From Moniliophthora roreri (lineage: Eukaryota; Basidiomycota; Agaricomycetes; Agaricales; Marasmiaceae): a DNA stretch of 64,000 nt. A program made the position numbers and the translations under genes. The stretch is from positions 434,001 to 498,000 of the forward strand of contig LATX02000174.1 in assembly GCA_001466705.2 (NCBI GenBank). Direction: 5' to 3'. Positions 36,483-50,242 of the stretch are shown here, one piece after another (positions within the stretch are counted from its first letter, which is position 1; every line of letters starts with the position of its first letter). The notes beneath the pieces are model-generated. The model was not told where the DNA came from, ran no database searches, and saw only the letters and a program-made list of their open reading frames with translations.

Positions 36483-38474
36483 ATGGCTTCCTCAAAGTCA
36501 GCACGAAAATTGGCTGCCTGTTCAACCTGCCGCAGGCTTAAGACTAGGTGCGAGCTTCTGGATCTGCAATCACCAGTAAAATGTCACCGGTGCAGGAAGG
36601 TCAAGATCGCGTGCTCATATAGCGAGATGGACGTGTCTGTCTTCCTCCAACAGGAAGAGAAGCCAAAGTCTGCAGACGAGATCTACTCCGCGTTTGCTAG
36701 TGCTTTTCAGGACCTCCGAACGCTCTCGCCTGAGCACAATAGCGCGTACTTGACTCCAGGCATCGTGCGCAATCTCGCAGTAACTACCTTGCCTCAACGG
36801 ATCGCAGAGTGGTTCAGCTGGCAGAATGGCCGTCCGAACAGCATTTTTCACGAATCAGACTGGTCATCTCCACTGGACTGTATCGCCAACTTGCAACCTC
36901 ACTACTCGTACATTAGCGAAGGTGACGCTTCACCGTATCTGTTGCAGAATACATCAGAGAACATTCTGTCAGAGTCCCAAAAGCATGATCTTTTTCGTCT
37001 GTATGTCTTTCATTTAGTCAGCCTTCTTGCGAGCCTCACCGCGTCTAGTTTCCAGCATAAATACAGCGACTGGTTGTGTTTTGCATTGCCTGAAGCTGCT
37101 CGCGACCCACTCCTCAATTTTGTTTGCTGCACCTTGGCCGCTCGACACCTTCCCGAAGATATACGGGAACCATTTCTGTCCAGGCTACATGCAGTAACGG
37201 AGGAAACGATAAAGACAGTCATCTTGAGCTCTCAACATTTCTCGAGCTCAACAAGCACTATCAAAGCTCTATATATTTGGGCAGCATGGCTTCCAATCAC
37301 TGGATGCAGACACGGGCACTCGTCGCAGGATCCACGCTTTGTCCTTTCGTCTGCCCTAGATATGGGGCGTCACCTTGGCTTGAATGTTTGCGCTCAACGT
37401 TTGCTCGAAGTACGCAACTTGCAGGCAGCAGGTCACCCCGTCGACGCGAACTTAACGGCCGAGTTATTGGACAAAACCCGTCTAGTAAGCTATCAGCAAT
37501 GCTGTTGTTGTCTCGAGCTCATCAATGTAGTGGTCATGTATGGTGAACCTGGGCAACACGTAACGTCGGCTCATCCCGTCCTCCGTTTCCTCGCTAATGA
37601 TTGCCTTGAATTGCCCAGGTACTCTCTCGGGACCGGAGGATTTAGTCATTCTAGCCATGGGGCTGGCTTCGTTTTTGTTTTCCCTGCCACCTGCACCGTT
37701 CCGATGGATTTTGATGGCTGCCAAGATGCTAGAATTAGGATCGTTTCAGATCTTTTACATGTCACAGAGACCGCCCTGGGGATACAACCACGTTCGAACC
37801 GCTCGACTGACTTGGAATCATGGTTCCGGGAGCGACGTGGGTGTTTACGAGATCTAGCTAATTTCCAGAGACTACTGACGCTCTTTGCCTGCAAGTCTAT
37901 TCATCATTTCATAGGAGGACATGCTGTATTGATGAATTCTCCTTTAGCTTTAGCGGGGTTCGTCCAGCCTCAATTCAGTGAGATGAGAGGTGTCCTTTCC
38001 CGTGCTTTACAGCTTCTTGTCTATTATGACGTCCTGTATAGGGCGCGGAAGTTGTACGAGACATCCTCGCGACATAGAGCAAACCCTAATAATCCAGTTT
38101 GGTGTTTGGAGGTCGGCTCCGATTCTTCTCTCGTCCATTGGATGAAGGACGGATTGGTCCTCGCAGAAGAGATTCTGGTATGGGCGGTACAGGTCGACTC
38201 CGACTTTTTGGCCGTGCTACCGGACCATCTCTTCCTCTTCTTCTCGTTTGCAGCCGTCTACATTATCGGTGTCAAACTCGTCGTATTTAACGCCCTTCGC
38301 ACGGTGATTCCAAGCGTGGACCGCCAGCTTCTGCATCATGCAACAGTTAATCTGAAATGCGCCGCTTTATGGCCAGGACATCCTGCGAAGTCTTGTGCGG
38401 AATTTATCACCACGTTGCTATTGTTGTGGGACAGCAGGACTGTGCTGTTTGCGGGGGAAGATGAAGTCAATTAG
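36483..38474 (+). CDS. Zn2Cys6 transcription regulator, copy 2
   Basis: An uninterrupted frame of 663 codons exists, but comparison with the copy at 27167-29142 indicates three introns: 37485-37530 (46 bases), 37560-37618 (59) and 37891-37947 (57, GC..AG ends with donor GCAAGT). Exons are then 36483-37484, 37531-37559, 37619-37890 and 37948-38474, 609 residues. The first two introns together and the third alone are multiples of three, which hides them. The zinc cluster is complete (CSTCRRLKTRC ... CHRCRKVKIAC). The central segment after splicing (WSCMVNLGNTYSLGTG) lines up with copy 1 (WSCLINVDTMYSLRSG), whereas the unspliced reading has no counterpart. DNA-binding regulator of unknown targets, transcribed away from copy 1 and toward ATP2. 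Confidence 0.85.
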   Translation: MASSKSARKLAACSTCRRLKTRCELLDLQSPVKCHRCRKVKIACSYSEMDVSVFLQQEEKPKSADEIYSAFASAFQDLRTLSPEHNSAYLTPGIVRNLAVTTLPQRIAEWFSWQNGRPNSIFHESDWSSPLDCIANLQPHYSYISEGDASPYLLQNTSENILSESQKHDLFRLYVFHLVSLLASLTASSFQHKYSDWLCFALPEAARDPLLNFVCCTLAARHLPEDIREPFLSRLHAVTEETIKTVILSSQHFSSSTSTIKALYIWAAWLPITGCRHGHSSQDPRFVLSSALDMGRHLGLNVCAQRLLEVRNLQAAGHPVDANLTAELLDKTRLVSYQQCCCCLELINVVVMYGEPGQHVTSAHPVLRFLANDCLELPRYSLGTGGFSHSSHGAGFVFVFPATCTVPMDFDGCQDARIRIVSDLLHVTETALGIQPRSNRSTDLESWFRERRGCLRDLANFQRLLTLFACKSIHHFIGGHAVLMNSPLALAGFVQPQFSEMRGVLSRALQLLVYYDVLYRARKLYETSSRHRANPNNPVWCLEVGSDSSLVHWMKDGLVLAEEILVWAVQVDSDFLAVLPDHLFLFFSFAAVYIIGVKLVVFNALRTVIPSVDRQLLHHATVNLKCAALWPGHPAKSCAEFITTLLLLWDSRTVLFAGEDEVN

Positions 38475-39930
38475 TGTTTTGGCAGAAATTCAAATTTTTT
38501 CTTTTCTTTGGGCCTTCCTTTTTCTTGGTCGACGCGTTCCTTTCATCTGTAGATTTCAACACAGCCTAATAATATGCACGTACCCATGACCGCTCTTACA
38601 GTGTTTGATAATGCGGCCTAATATCTCATTTTCGCCCTACGTAGGCACCCACCTCAACATATCGAATTGGCGTTTCGACCGTCCGTACGAGGTCTGTGAT
38701 TAAGTACCCTGGCGCCGAAAGCTAGATCATCGTGTGGGTGGCTGGGAAATATTGACCTTGGAAGGATTTACTTGGGATTTGCTCATTAGAGTCTATCTGT
38801 TGTTACCCCGAGTCATCGAAGGCCATCTCGCCACTATGAAAAGAACGGCAGCGCTTCCTCCATGAATCATTCGATCACAGCAAGATGCGGGGGGATGCTT
38901 TATCACTTGAGGGATGTAGTGCACCGGCCCTTGGCTGGGGACTGACGCGGAGTTACGGATATTGAAAAGAAGTTGTGAGACTCAATGTAAGGCACGCCGT
39001 ACAGATCCAACGTTCGAGAGCTGTTCGAGTGGTTATACGGTGGCTAAATACATTGATCATGGAATGTGTGGCCGAGAAATGGTGCCAATTAGATGGAAAC
39101 GCACGTCACACGACCCAAGGAGACTTTATCGGACGGTTTCAACCAAATGGCCTTGCACGGTGATCTCCCAGAGGTAAACAGCTCCTTGGCACGGTCAGAT
39201 TCTCTGCGTTAGTCTTTCGTTGTAGAGCGACAACCAACTTGCGTCAGCCAGTATACATCCGTGACACACGGAATCCATTCTCCGAGTCAAGTGTGAACGC
39301 TCTGAATTTCCCGATGCAACAGCCGCGCGTCGCAAAAGTTGCACGAGAGAAGCGAAGATTATTAAAGTTGCATGCAACATCGTCACGGGTGGCATATATG
39401 ACACATATTATAAGTCGGAGCGTGTTTGGATACGCACACGATCCAAGCGAAGACACGGGGAGTGATGAGCCTACCCAGAATGTCTGTTACGAGAGAACTG
39501 GCCAATCTGCGAACGACTCACCGTTATCCCGTATATGACACGCTGAGATGAAACTCCAAAGCACGAGGAAATGTCATAATGTAGGCTACCTAAGCGTTAC
39601 GGTTCGAACAAGTAACCCCCTCAAGGGCGTTTTTGCGATTCCATGAACCCAGTGATCAATGCGGTTCCTAGTTCCAGAACGCTGTAGCCCCAGCCATTTC
39701 TTGCTTTTAAGGACAGAAGGCAGCCTCGCTAGCTGGACGGTTGAACTTCAAACTTCAACTCTGGCCTGCGGCGATACTGACACGAGAGCGTAAGAAATTG
39801 GGGCGTTATTGCTGACCGCGGTCGCTTAAGTTGTTCTCACGCTTGATTCCGATTCGTGGGAACTCCCATTGAAAAAGGGCTCACAACGTCTTCCGCCTTT
39901 TCCCTCCCAACCCATTCCATATCCACGACA
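38475..39930. other. Intergenic region upstream of ATP2
   Basis: No supported gene. Overlapping ORFs occur on both strands around 38960-39540, without domains. The last part should contain the ATP2 promoter; no unmistakable TATA box was seen. Confidence 0.4.
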
Positions 39931-41821
<1,891 letters not shown>

Positions 41822-43759
41822 ATTCCTTTGATTAGATTGACGGGTGATGTGTAAAAAGAACTGACTTTCGGATCACAATACATTATTTCTTTCTTATACT
41901 CTCTGCTTTATATCTGGGAGAGGGTGTCCTCCACAAAGGTGGTTTGAGGTGCAAATGTGGAATCGGTGGACTGGAAATCTGTGGTGCTCTGCACAGAAGT
42001 AAAAAGGGAGAGGGAGAGGTGATAGCTCATACGAGAGGGAGCAATGACTAGCGAAGGGTGTACAGTGTAATTGCTATGGTGAGCTGAAGATTATGTGAGA
42101 GTACAGGGAAAGAGATCAGGCAACTTTCGATAATTCGGCAGCACTTTGGCTACAATTTACTGTGGAGGGGAGTTTGTTACCCGTATGCGAAAGAGGAAGC
42201 TTTCTTGGGTCCAGATGCATCTGCTAGTAAATGTCCTAGTACCTCGATTGAGACGGTCTGATGAACTAAAGACTCACAATGGAGGAGGAGGAGGTATCAT
42301 TGCAAGAGCTTCTCTGGTCACGAGACAGCGAAATTTTCGGAGTGCACGGTAGAGGCTGTCCAGCTTATATAATCATAAGCGCCCAAACTCGTGTCCCACC
42401 CACTCCTTGATCTTGGTCACTACGTTCTCCTCGCTATACCGCGCCAGTGACCTCAAGAGTGTGTTATTTAACCACATAATATAGTATCTGTCCTTGTTCT
42501 TCTCCACCTCTGAACAACGAATGGAGAAAGTTCTTTTGTAACGCGTCCTGTCACATGCCTGTCACACATTGCCGTGCTTGAAACGCCTCAAAAACAGATG
42601 CATGTTCGTCCCCACACGTAACTTTCTTGATTTAGACCTTCAGTTTCCAGATGATCTACATAACATCACTGAAAAATCTCAAGATTCAAAATCTAATAAG
42701 TAGAAGGTGTTCTTCGTTTCATTCCTGCAGCATTCCACTCATGATCATGAAACGAATATTTCGTTGTGCTCTGAGCTGAGGAGCTCTTGGGACAGGATTT
42801 TGGTAGAAGGCAAATACGAACAAACACGGAGGCGGGCATTGCGCATCTCCAGGATATGGGTCCATATACAGATTTGCACCATGCTACGGTTGGAAACTTC
42901 TCTTTAATCATCTCGGTTATCTCCGTAACAAAGACAGACAGATAGCAGGGACAAGGGATGGTCCGGGACCATCGAGTTCAACGCTCCAAGTTCTCATGAC
43001 TCCAACACTAGGTATCTCTCCCGCATCCCCTGACTCTGACCGTAATGTCCGTGACTTCGAAGACCTGACTGGATGTACAGCCGATTTCTAACGGCCCAAA
43101 CGAGATGAACTATGACCCCAAACACTAGAAAGAGTCCCACTGGAATGCGGAGGGTTTGAGGATAAGTCCGATGTCGCTAGGTTTGGAGAGTCGTGAACGG
43201 GCGTTGTGATTCAAGAAGCTGTTCTGTTGTGAGGCAGAGTGGAATTCTTGCCTGGAAGCCGTCGAACTCGGAGGTGAGTACCTGAAAACTTCTCAATATT
43301 TAGTGACTAGACTCTTCGCCATAGAAAATACAATTGTGGACTGAATGGAAGGTGATCTGGGCATGTAATTTATCAGCATTATCAGCCCGGTCCCGGGTCT
43401 ACGAATTTCTGGGAAGCTATCACAGAGCGGAATATATAGATGGGCTCGCGCTCAGGACCATTTCTATGCATCGCATACATATTGACAGGCTTCATGTTCG
43501 TATCAACAGTCATTGTCTAAGTCTTACAAAACATATCACCTTTTAAAGGAAGATTCGCACAACCTCAATCATTTACCGGGCACACTCTGCCACCGAAGGC
43601 GAGATAAGCTCGCATTGCCTCCGCGCTACACTTCAATATCCGTGAATGCGTCAGGTCCGGGACAAGCTCACATTTCATTTGACCTGCCGAAGCGCAAGTA
43701 AGGACATACAAAAGTTGGGCCCTGTCATTAGCAACCTAGTCCCCCCAAAAATACTCAAC
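41822..43759. other. Intergenic region, no supported gene
   Basis: Contains the 3' end of ATP2 and the upstream region of the DUF6533 gene. Short ORFs only. Confidence 0.4.
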
Positions 43760-45398
43760 ATGTCACTCGAATCGGATCCATGGGAAATGTTAGAATATAT
43801 GATGAAACTTCGCGTCGTAGTGGTGAGTTTTCACTTTGAATGCATTATAGTCGTTGATTGGAGCCCTAGTTCATTGAATGTTCGTGTTGTCAGCAGCTGC
43901 CAAAGTTCATTGCTCATTGTTACATTTCATCTAGATGCTAGCGTGGCCATTCTAGTACGTTTCTCTATCTTTTCGTGGACCATGCGTTGAACGTCGAATG
44001 TAGATATTCGACTACTTCCTGACGTTAGGTCGGGCAAGTTCTTCAAAGTCAGAAGCGTTATACTCATTAATTGTACTCTTCAGGCCCCGAAATCCAATTC
44101 GTTTGGAAGAAAAGCCCTTGGAACCTTGGACGAGTGCTCTTCTTCCTGACACGATACACGCCATTCATCGGAGGTTTCCTCACATTATATGTCGACGTGA
44201 TTCGGGACGCAGGGTTATCAAAATGTGCGAAGTTGACGCAAGCCGCAGTCTGTACGTGTTCATCTAATCCTCAATTCTCTGTTCTCACCACTAGTCAGAT
44301 TTTGCTGTGGTCGATATAATCATTGCTGAAGGTTAACCATCTATACCATTCTGTTTATAACTCGCTCGTGACACGTTGATACAGTCATTCTCACCTTACG
44401 CGTCTCCGCATTATGGTCGGGCAACCGTAAAGTCATCTTTTTGCTCGTCCTTGCGGTCGTGGCGACGTCCTCGGTTTCTATATCCCAGATAGCACAAGTA
44501 CATGTCGCCCAAAATAGTGAGTGGAACATGCCTCTCTCTTAATTCATCTAACTCAACGTATGTTGGGTATAGCTTTCGGTGAAGATATGAACAGGGTGTA
44601 TGGTGTCTGCCCTCCGTATTTCGCGAGTTCAAATGCAATGACCGTGTGTTACATGATCTTGGTCTCTTACGAAACACGTATGTATTGCCCTGCAGTTTAT
44701 CACTGGACTTACTTAAATGATTCGTTGAACTCAGTGATATTCACTCTGACGGTGATCAAAGCGGTCGAGCACTGTACGTAGGCTAATCCATCTCGACTGG
44801 ATTGCTCCTGGTTGAAAATGGACCGTGTAGATCGACAACCTGGACGTTCATCGTTCATTGACATTTTCTTCGCAGATGGTCAGTAGTTCTACTCCTCAGT
44901 TCGTTTCTAAACCGTATAACTTCTATCACAAGGCTTATCCTATAACGTATTCATCCTCGGTAAAGCGTGTTCCCCAAATTTGGAGACAACTTCATTGACG
45001 CCCGGGTTAGCATGTTCTGTTGCGAACATTATCGTTCGGTACAAGACCACAGTGAGTAGCAACTTTAACTGAAAGTATTTGCATACTCATTTGCTCTGTC
45101 TCCCAGTCCGAGTACATCAATCTTTTCACCTCGTACGTCGCTATCTTGCCACTCAGGTTATAACGAGCTGACTTCTTGCAGCCTACAACCTGTCATTCAT
45201 TCCGTCCTCACATCTCGGATGATGCTACATCTGAAGCAAAGCGCTATTCGCAAAGTACCCTCCACCTGGGGAAATATACATTTTGATGGTCATCAGGAAG
45301 CTTTGGAGGAGGTCGAGGCGGATGAACACCGTAGTGAAGCAAGTTTGGAGATCAATGCGAGATTGTGGTTTGCCGGTGGTCAGCAACGAAGAAACTGA
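43760..45398 (+). CDS. DUF6533 membrane protein, copy 1
   Basis: At least eleven exons. The first three are 43760-43822, a 10-base microexon 43870-43879 and 43935-43954, joining to FIEYASVAIL. Exon 4 (44004-44028) adds IFDYFLTL, and an intron to 44083 splits the codon before PEIQFVWKKSPWNLGRVLFF. Later pieces include TRYTPFIGGFLTLYVDVI, AVVDIIIAEVILTLRVSALW, FGEDMNRVYGVCPPYF, LIFTLTVIKAVEH and a charged C-terminal tail ending AGGQQRRN. Helix pattern and the DY-LLT-E-VW signature place it in DUF6533, a large basidiomycete membrane family of unknown function. It is the paralogue of 54965-56760; the shared part runs through LQPVIHSVLTSRMM, after which the tails differ. Confidence 0.75.
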
Positions 45399-46537
45399 CT
45401 TCTGCTTGATTACGAACTTTAGGGGTAAAATTTGAACGCCATACTTGTATAACACAGCTACTAGTACATATAATTGGAGTAATACACGAGTGCAGATAAA
45501 CTTTAAGCTGTGGAGAACGAAAGATCATACCCAATCTTCAACTCCATCGGACGGCTAAGTTCAGAGGCTTCAATGAGGTTCTCATTTCCTGCAGGAGTGC
45601 GTTCCGCAGAGTTCTTCCGGTGATGATAAATGCAACAAGTCATTACAGCTGTTTACGAATCCCTAGCATATTTTTCGTAGACTCCAGCTTTTGATGGATA
45701 TTTAGGGCCAAACATCGGCAGATTCGGCACTAGTGCAAGGGGTGCTTCGAATTTGTAGCTTTCCCAAGAGAAATGCTAATGGAACCTGAACAATTCAATG
45801 AGTATCACCATTTGCATGAAAATAAGCCTCTTTGAACCTCTCCCTGCACGAGAAGCAGCGAAGAAGCAGACGAAAGGCCGTTGAGATGATCCCTGTCCGG
45901 GGTCATCCGGAATCCAGAATAATATCACCTTCGAGGGTCTCTTCCCCCTCGTATGTCCCGACTCCCTGAGTGTCTCTGAAGCCGTTGATGAGGTGCTGGA
46001 TGAGTCTAAACACTGTGTCCAGCCTGTTATTGTGCAAGAGACTTGCCTTGCCTTGCATTTGTGCAGATAGGTGTTGTGGAGCTAGTGCGTCATATGAATG
46101 GCCATCAAAAGCTGGAGTCTACAAAAAATATGCTAGATTCGTAAACAGCTGTAAAGGTGCGATCCTTCTGTCAAAGCTCGACTTATTCAGCTCACGGGCA
46201 TAATCACCGGACGTGCACACACCGGCCTTGGATCGCCACTCAATAATGATATACAATGACTTGACGGAAACAGCGGCCTCCGAGGGCTGCACTTGGTACC
46301 AATCTTAGGCGCCACGACAGCCTGCCCCAATTTCAAATTTAGCGAATTCATCCAACAGTATTTATTCTACTAGGATGTCGATCGCAGCATCCACACTATG
46401 CGCATACATATAATCCTACATCATTACTTAAACTTGAGCGGTTAAGACGTGGAAGGTTCTACAAGATTGTCTACGGCGTCACCGTCAAGCGCTTCATCAA
46501 CTCTAGGTTCGCTCTGCTTCTGGGATCGGTGATGCAG
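45399..46537. other. Intergenic region, no supported gene
   Basis: Short ORFs on both strands, none with recognisable features. Confidence 0.4.
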
Positions 46538-47210
46538 TCACCGTATGTCAACTACAGCCACCACCGACATGGTGTCTATCAGGCTATTTGGGAGCACTGA
46601 GATTACACAAACTGAGCTCAGAACCAGTGGCAAGATGAGTCGATCTACGAGAGTAATGAGGTGTTCTGACCCGAGTGAACCGATTCTGGTAAGAAAGAAT
46701 TCTGCCCACGGCGCAATACATGACCATTCCTTTTGAAAAGGTGAAGCTGCTTCCTGCCATGCAGCTACAGTTGGCTCATGTACCATCCTACTCGCCAGGT
46801 AGGCAAAGACTTTGTAGGCAACTTCAGCTTTGGGATGTGGATTCGAGGCAATCAAACCGACAGAAGGGGGATTGCTAAGTCCGCAAAGAGCTGCAAGAGC
46901 TCTGATACTGGAGGAGAAGCGACTTGCATCCGAGAGTAACGCGAAGCGATTTTGCAGTTCATCGAACTCCCTTGGTGCGGAAACCCTCCGAGGAAGTTCC
47001 AACTAAGTGAATGAGGGTCAGATCCGAACGACTTGTAACACACCCGGGTTTAGCTATTCCAAATCACAAGGTGTACAAGAGAGATCGAGTTCAAGAGACA
47101 AGCCGTCGCCACTGGTCATGATCGCGAAGCAGAGGTTGGTGAGTGTGGGCGTTGTCATCCGGTCAGTCCAGCCATTCGCCAAGCCAATCGTGACCTGCGA
47201 GATTACAATG
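46538..47210 (-). CDS. Hypothetical protein, model incomplete
   Basis: The minus-strand frame 47002-46538 begins just after a good acceptor (CACTTAG) rather than at an ATG, so it is an internal or last exon. It contains FDELQNRFALLSDASRFSSS, IRALAALCGLSNPPSVG and SPFQKEWSCIAPWAEFFL, and ends VVAVVDIR. An upstream candidate exon (about 47196-47085) reads VTIGLANGWTDRMTTPTLTN. I could not join them in phase with certainty. The Trp-rich 'EW..I..W..FF' part recalls hypothetical basidiomycete proteins that carry MYND fingers, but no finger is visible. Confidence 0.35.
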
Positions 47211-47358
47211 ATTCAATTGATAGTCCGTGTAACAACGTGCATTATACTAGTTCTGCTAGATAGTGATAAATGAACGACCTGGTTCAAACGAATGTCGGCT
47301 ACACCGTAGATAATTAGTCCTTGTCCATGGTACACCATTCAACTTTCATCATAAACCC

Positions 47359-49334
47359 TCAACCCAAATCGGCAGCATCAATAAACTTTTGCTTGTACGT
47401 CTTTCCGCAAACTTCACCAATGATATCCATATGCGTCAGGCTCGCATTCCCATAAGTCACTGTCGCTGAGTAGAACGTGAACCCAGCTATAGACGGGAGC
47501 TTTGAATCCGGAAGAAGGGTAGTGTGTTTGATGATTGGCTTGAAATTTGACGGCGAGTTTCCTGGTTCGTATGTGATAGCGGTGATGTTAGATTTCCTGC
47601 CACCACGGGCCTTCAGGTTCGAGTGAGTAAAGCACGAAAGGAAACCAAATGAAGAGTCAAGGCGAACCGCAACGACAACGTTATAACTGAGGGTAGGAGC
47701 CGGACCTCCAATTCCACCACCTCTTCTGTGCAAGCCGGTGGTGCTGCTGCCGCCAAAGGCCAATGAAGACCTCGAGCGATCAAACAGAACGACATCTTGA
47801 TTGATTCTGTACCCTTTTCCGCCATTGTCAACGATGATGGGTTTTGAACCGTTTCCTTCATCGACTTCAAACCAGAATTTTGACATGGAAGTCGTAGCAT
47901 TGACTTTGGCTTCGAAGCCGTACACGACCATGTTGCCTTTTCCTAGTTTGTTGGCTAGGACTGTGGTCAGGGTGGAACGGCCGTGAGTATAGGGTACAGA
48001 GCAACCGGTGGTGGTGGGGCAGACGGTGCCTTTGCTCCGACGGTCGGTCCAGTGCAAGGTGATTTTACGTTTGGGGTTTTGGGTAAGAAGCTGTTCAAAC
48101 AGGTCTTAGCGAAAGAGCAATCGAGAATAAGCCTGTCCGACTGACTCGAAGTGATGTACTGAATGTCAATGAACCATCTTTGCCAGGGAAAAGCCTGGGA
48201 TTGAGAACCTTGTATTCGATGGGGTTGATGACCTCTGTGAGATTAGTGCCCTTGGATACGCTATTGATCATCTTCTCATATAGCGTGGCACATGTCTTGC
48301 TGAAATTGTCTGCGGAAGCAAGGCTGGCAAGGTATCAGGACGAGATACAGCCTGGAAGGGAAGCGTTGCTCACTTCTTCATGGTGGAGTTTCCATCACTG
48401 CCGAAAATACGCAAGTCAGAATTTGTCGTCGTATTGGGTCCAATAACGAGAGGGTTGATAGTCGTCCCAGACAGATAATCGGTTACGCTATGCAAGCAAA
48501 CATTAGATAGACTTTCCACAGCAGCATAGCTTCAGCACTTACACCTTATTGTCAAACTGGTGAGTATTGGCAAACTGGACCAACTCGGTCTTAGGATCGA
48601 GAATGATGTCAGGGAAATCCTTCTTCGAAACACCACCCAGAGAATGACCGCACGCGACGAGACCAATCATCTCTTGTTGTGAGAAACCTTGTCTCTTGAA
48701 GTTAGCAGTGTGCGCGGCGAGGTCTTCGTGGGGTTCGGGGACAGTTTCTGGTCCGGCGGATGTTGCATCAATCCTACCTGCGCGGAATGGAATGACAGGA
48801 CCACCACAGGAAGCTACCGCTAACACGGTTCCCATTGCGATAGTATCGGCGACTAGAATGTGTTACACACGAACATGAGGTAGTGGGATGAGTACTCACG
48901 GCCGGTTGCTGGGCTTGTGAAGAAGACGAGGTCATTAAGTGAAGAGGTCATTGCAACGCCTTTATTCTAAGAACGAGCAGATGAGATATGTATTGTATGA
49001 AGAGAGTAGATTGGAGGCGAACCTGTTCTCTGTGCAATTCGTACACGATAGACCCGTCCAATCCACCTGTTCCTGCCTCAGCGTCGTAAGTTGCCATATC
49101 ATGGTATGCCTAGCCCAAGTCAGCTTCATGCTGATAGAGCAATTCGGCCGACTTACTAGTCGAACCCATTGTGCTGAAACGGTTGTATGATCCCGTTGGA
49201 CGCAATTCTGGACGATACTTGGAAGGAATGAATCTTGGTATAGGACCTTGTCTGCGAATTCAATCTTTGGATCCGGCCATGTGTAGGCGTGTGCGGATAA
49301 TATGAGGGCGAAAATGCCCAGGAGGGTCGTCATC
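47359..49334 (-). CDS. Secreted heme peroxidase (plant/fungal peroxidase superfamily)
   Basis: About seven exons. The start ATG at 49334 gives a signal peptide (MTTLLGIFALILSAHA). The distal heme pocket is RLAYHDMATYDAEAGTGG (Arg and His of the R-x3-H motif), and the proximal His lies in EMIGLVACGHSLGG. A central part follows (FANTHQFDNKV, SGTTINPLVIGPN, then ADNFSKTCATLYEKMIN). After the catalytic domain a further 230 or so residues continue, Gly/Ser-rich and probably beta-structured, with four Cys (VCPTTTGC, LSCFTH, EVCGKTY). The family oxidises phenolic or other small substrates with peroxide outside the cell. The classical lignin or manganese peroxidase residues are not evident, and the pocket looks closer to class I (ascorbate/cytochrome c) peroxidases. 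Exon borders were set by eye. Confidence 0.75.
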
Positions 49335-49895
49335 GACGGAGAAAAGGGGAAAGAGTAAAGTGCTGACAAAATATGCAGGGTTTTATTGGACGGCATTGAG
49401 ACGCCGTGATCGCTGTTGCCATCATCTTGGACCGTTCTTGGACCCCAAAAAGGTTCAGTCTAGTCATCGACCAGCAGGTCTGGAGCACTTGCCACAAGCA
49501 CCCGATTCGCAAACCATTTCATTCATCATTCATAGGCCACCCGTTTTGCCGTTTTCTTGTTTCCTAGGCCCTTTGTGAAATGCATAAGGGGCATGTACGA
49601 AGAGTCAGGACCAGCTCACAAGAAGATAATTTACGGAAGGGATAAATGGTGACGGGACTCGAGTTATCCCATTTTCTCGTGAACGGAAGCGGCCATCTTG
49701 GGGGCAATGGCAGTGTTCAACCTGAAGAACTTCATCGCTTGCCAGAAGGTGTACACGAGGTACACGCATGTGCTCTTGCTTCAGACTCAGAATAGATACC
49801 TATGCATCGGAGTACTTGTACGGTTGTACCAGCTTGTACTTGCTAGGCCATTTTTCGGCGCCTCCATGACCACTGGCTAACTTTCAGGCGCCTAA

Positions 49896-49938
<43 letters not shown>

Positions 49939-50242
49939 TCGGATGCCTTGTCGACGCGCCTTCTCTGCGACTAACATGATTCTTGAAGCTCTAATCCCTA
50001 GATACACGAACCTCAGCAAAACTGCTGAAACAAACACCGCACGTCTCTTTTCCAATGGACCAGGCAGAACAGTATATTCATGATCATAGTGTATGCGTAG
50101 GGTATCTAAGCTAGCTGCGTACCATAACAAGTAAAGTAGATATAAAAAACAGCAATGAACGACACATGAACTGGGTAGTGAAGAAAAGCGATATAATGAG
50201 ATAAAATTAAAGTCTAACCAGGCTAAGACACCGAAACTGAGA
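49335..50242. other. Intergenic region with poly-T run
   Basis: No supported gene. It contains the homopolymer at 49898-49935. Confidence 0.4.
49898..49935. repeat. Poly-T homopolymer of 38 bases
   Basis: An uninterrupted run of T. On the minus strand it is an A tract and could mark the tail of a retroposed sequence, but no source sequence is recognised beside it. Its exact length is doubtful in any assembly. Confidence 0.9.

Noticed and set aside
36483..38474. Reading the regulator copy 2 as a single exon of 663 codons
   Set aside because: The paralogue requires three introns at matching positions, and the unspliced segments have no counterpart. The single-exon form may exist as an isoform only.
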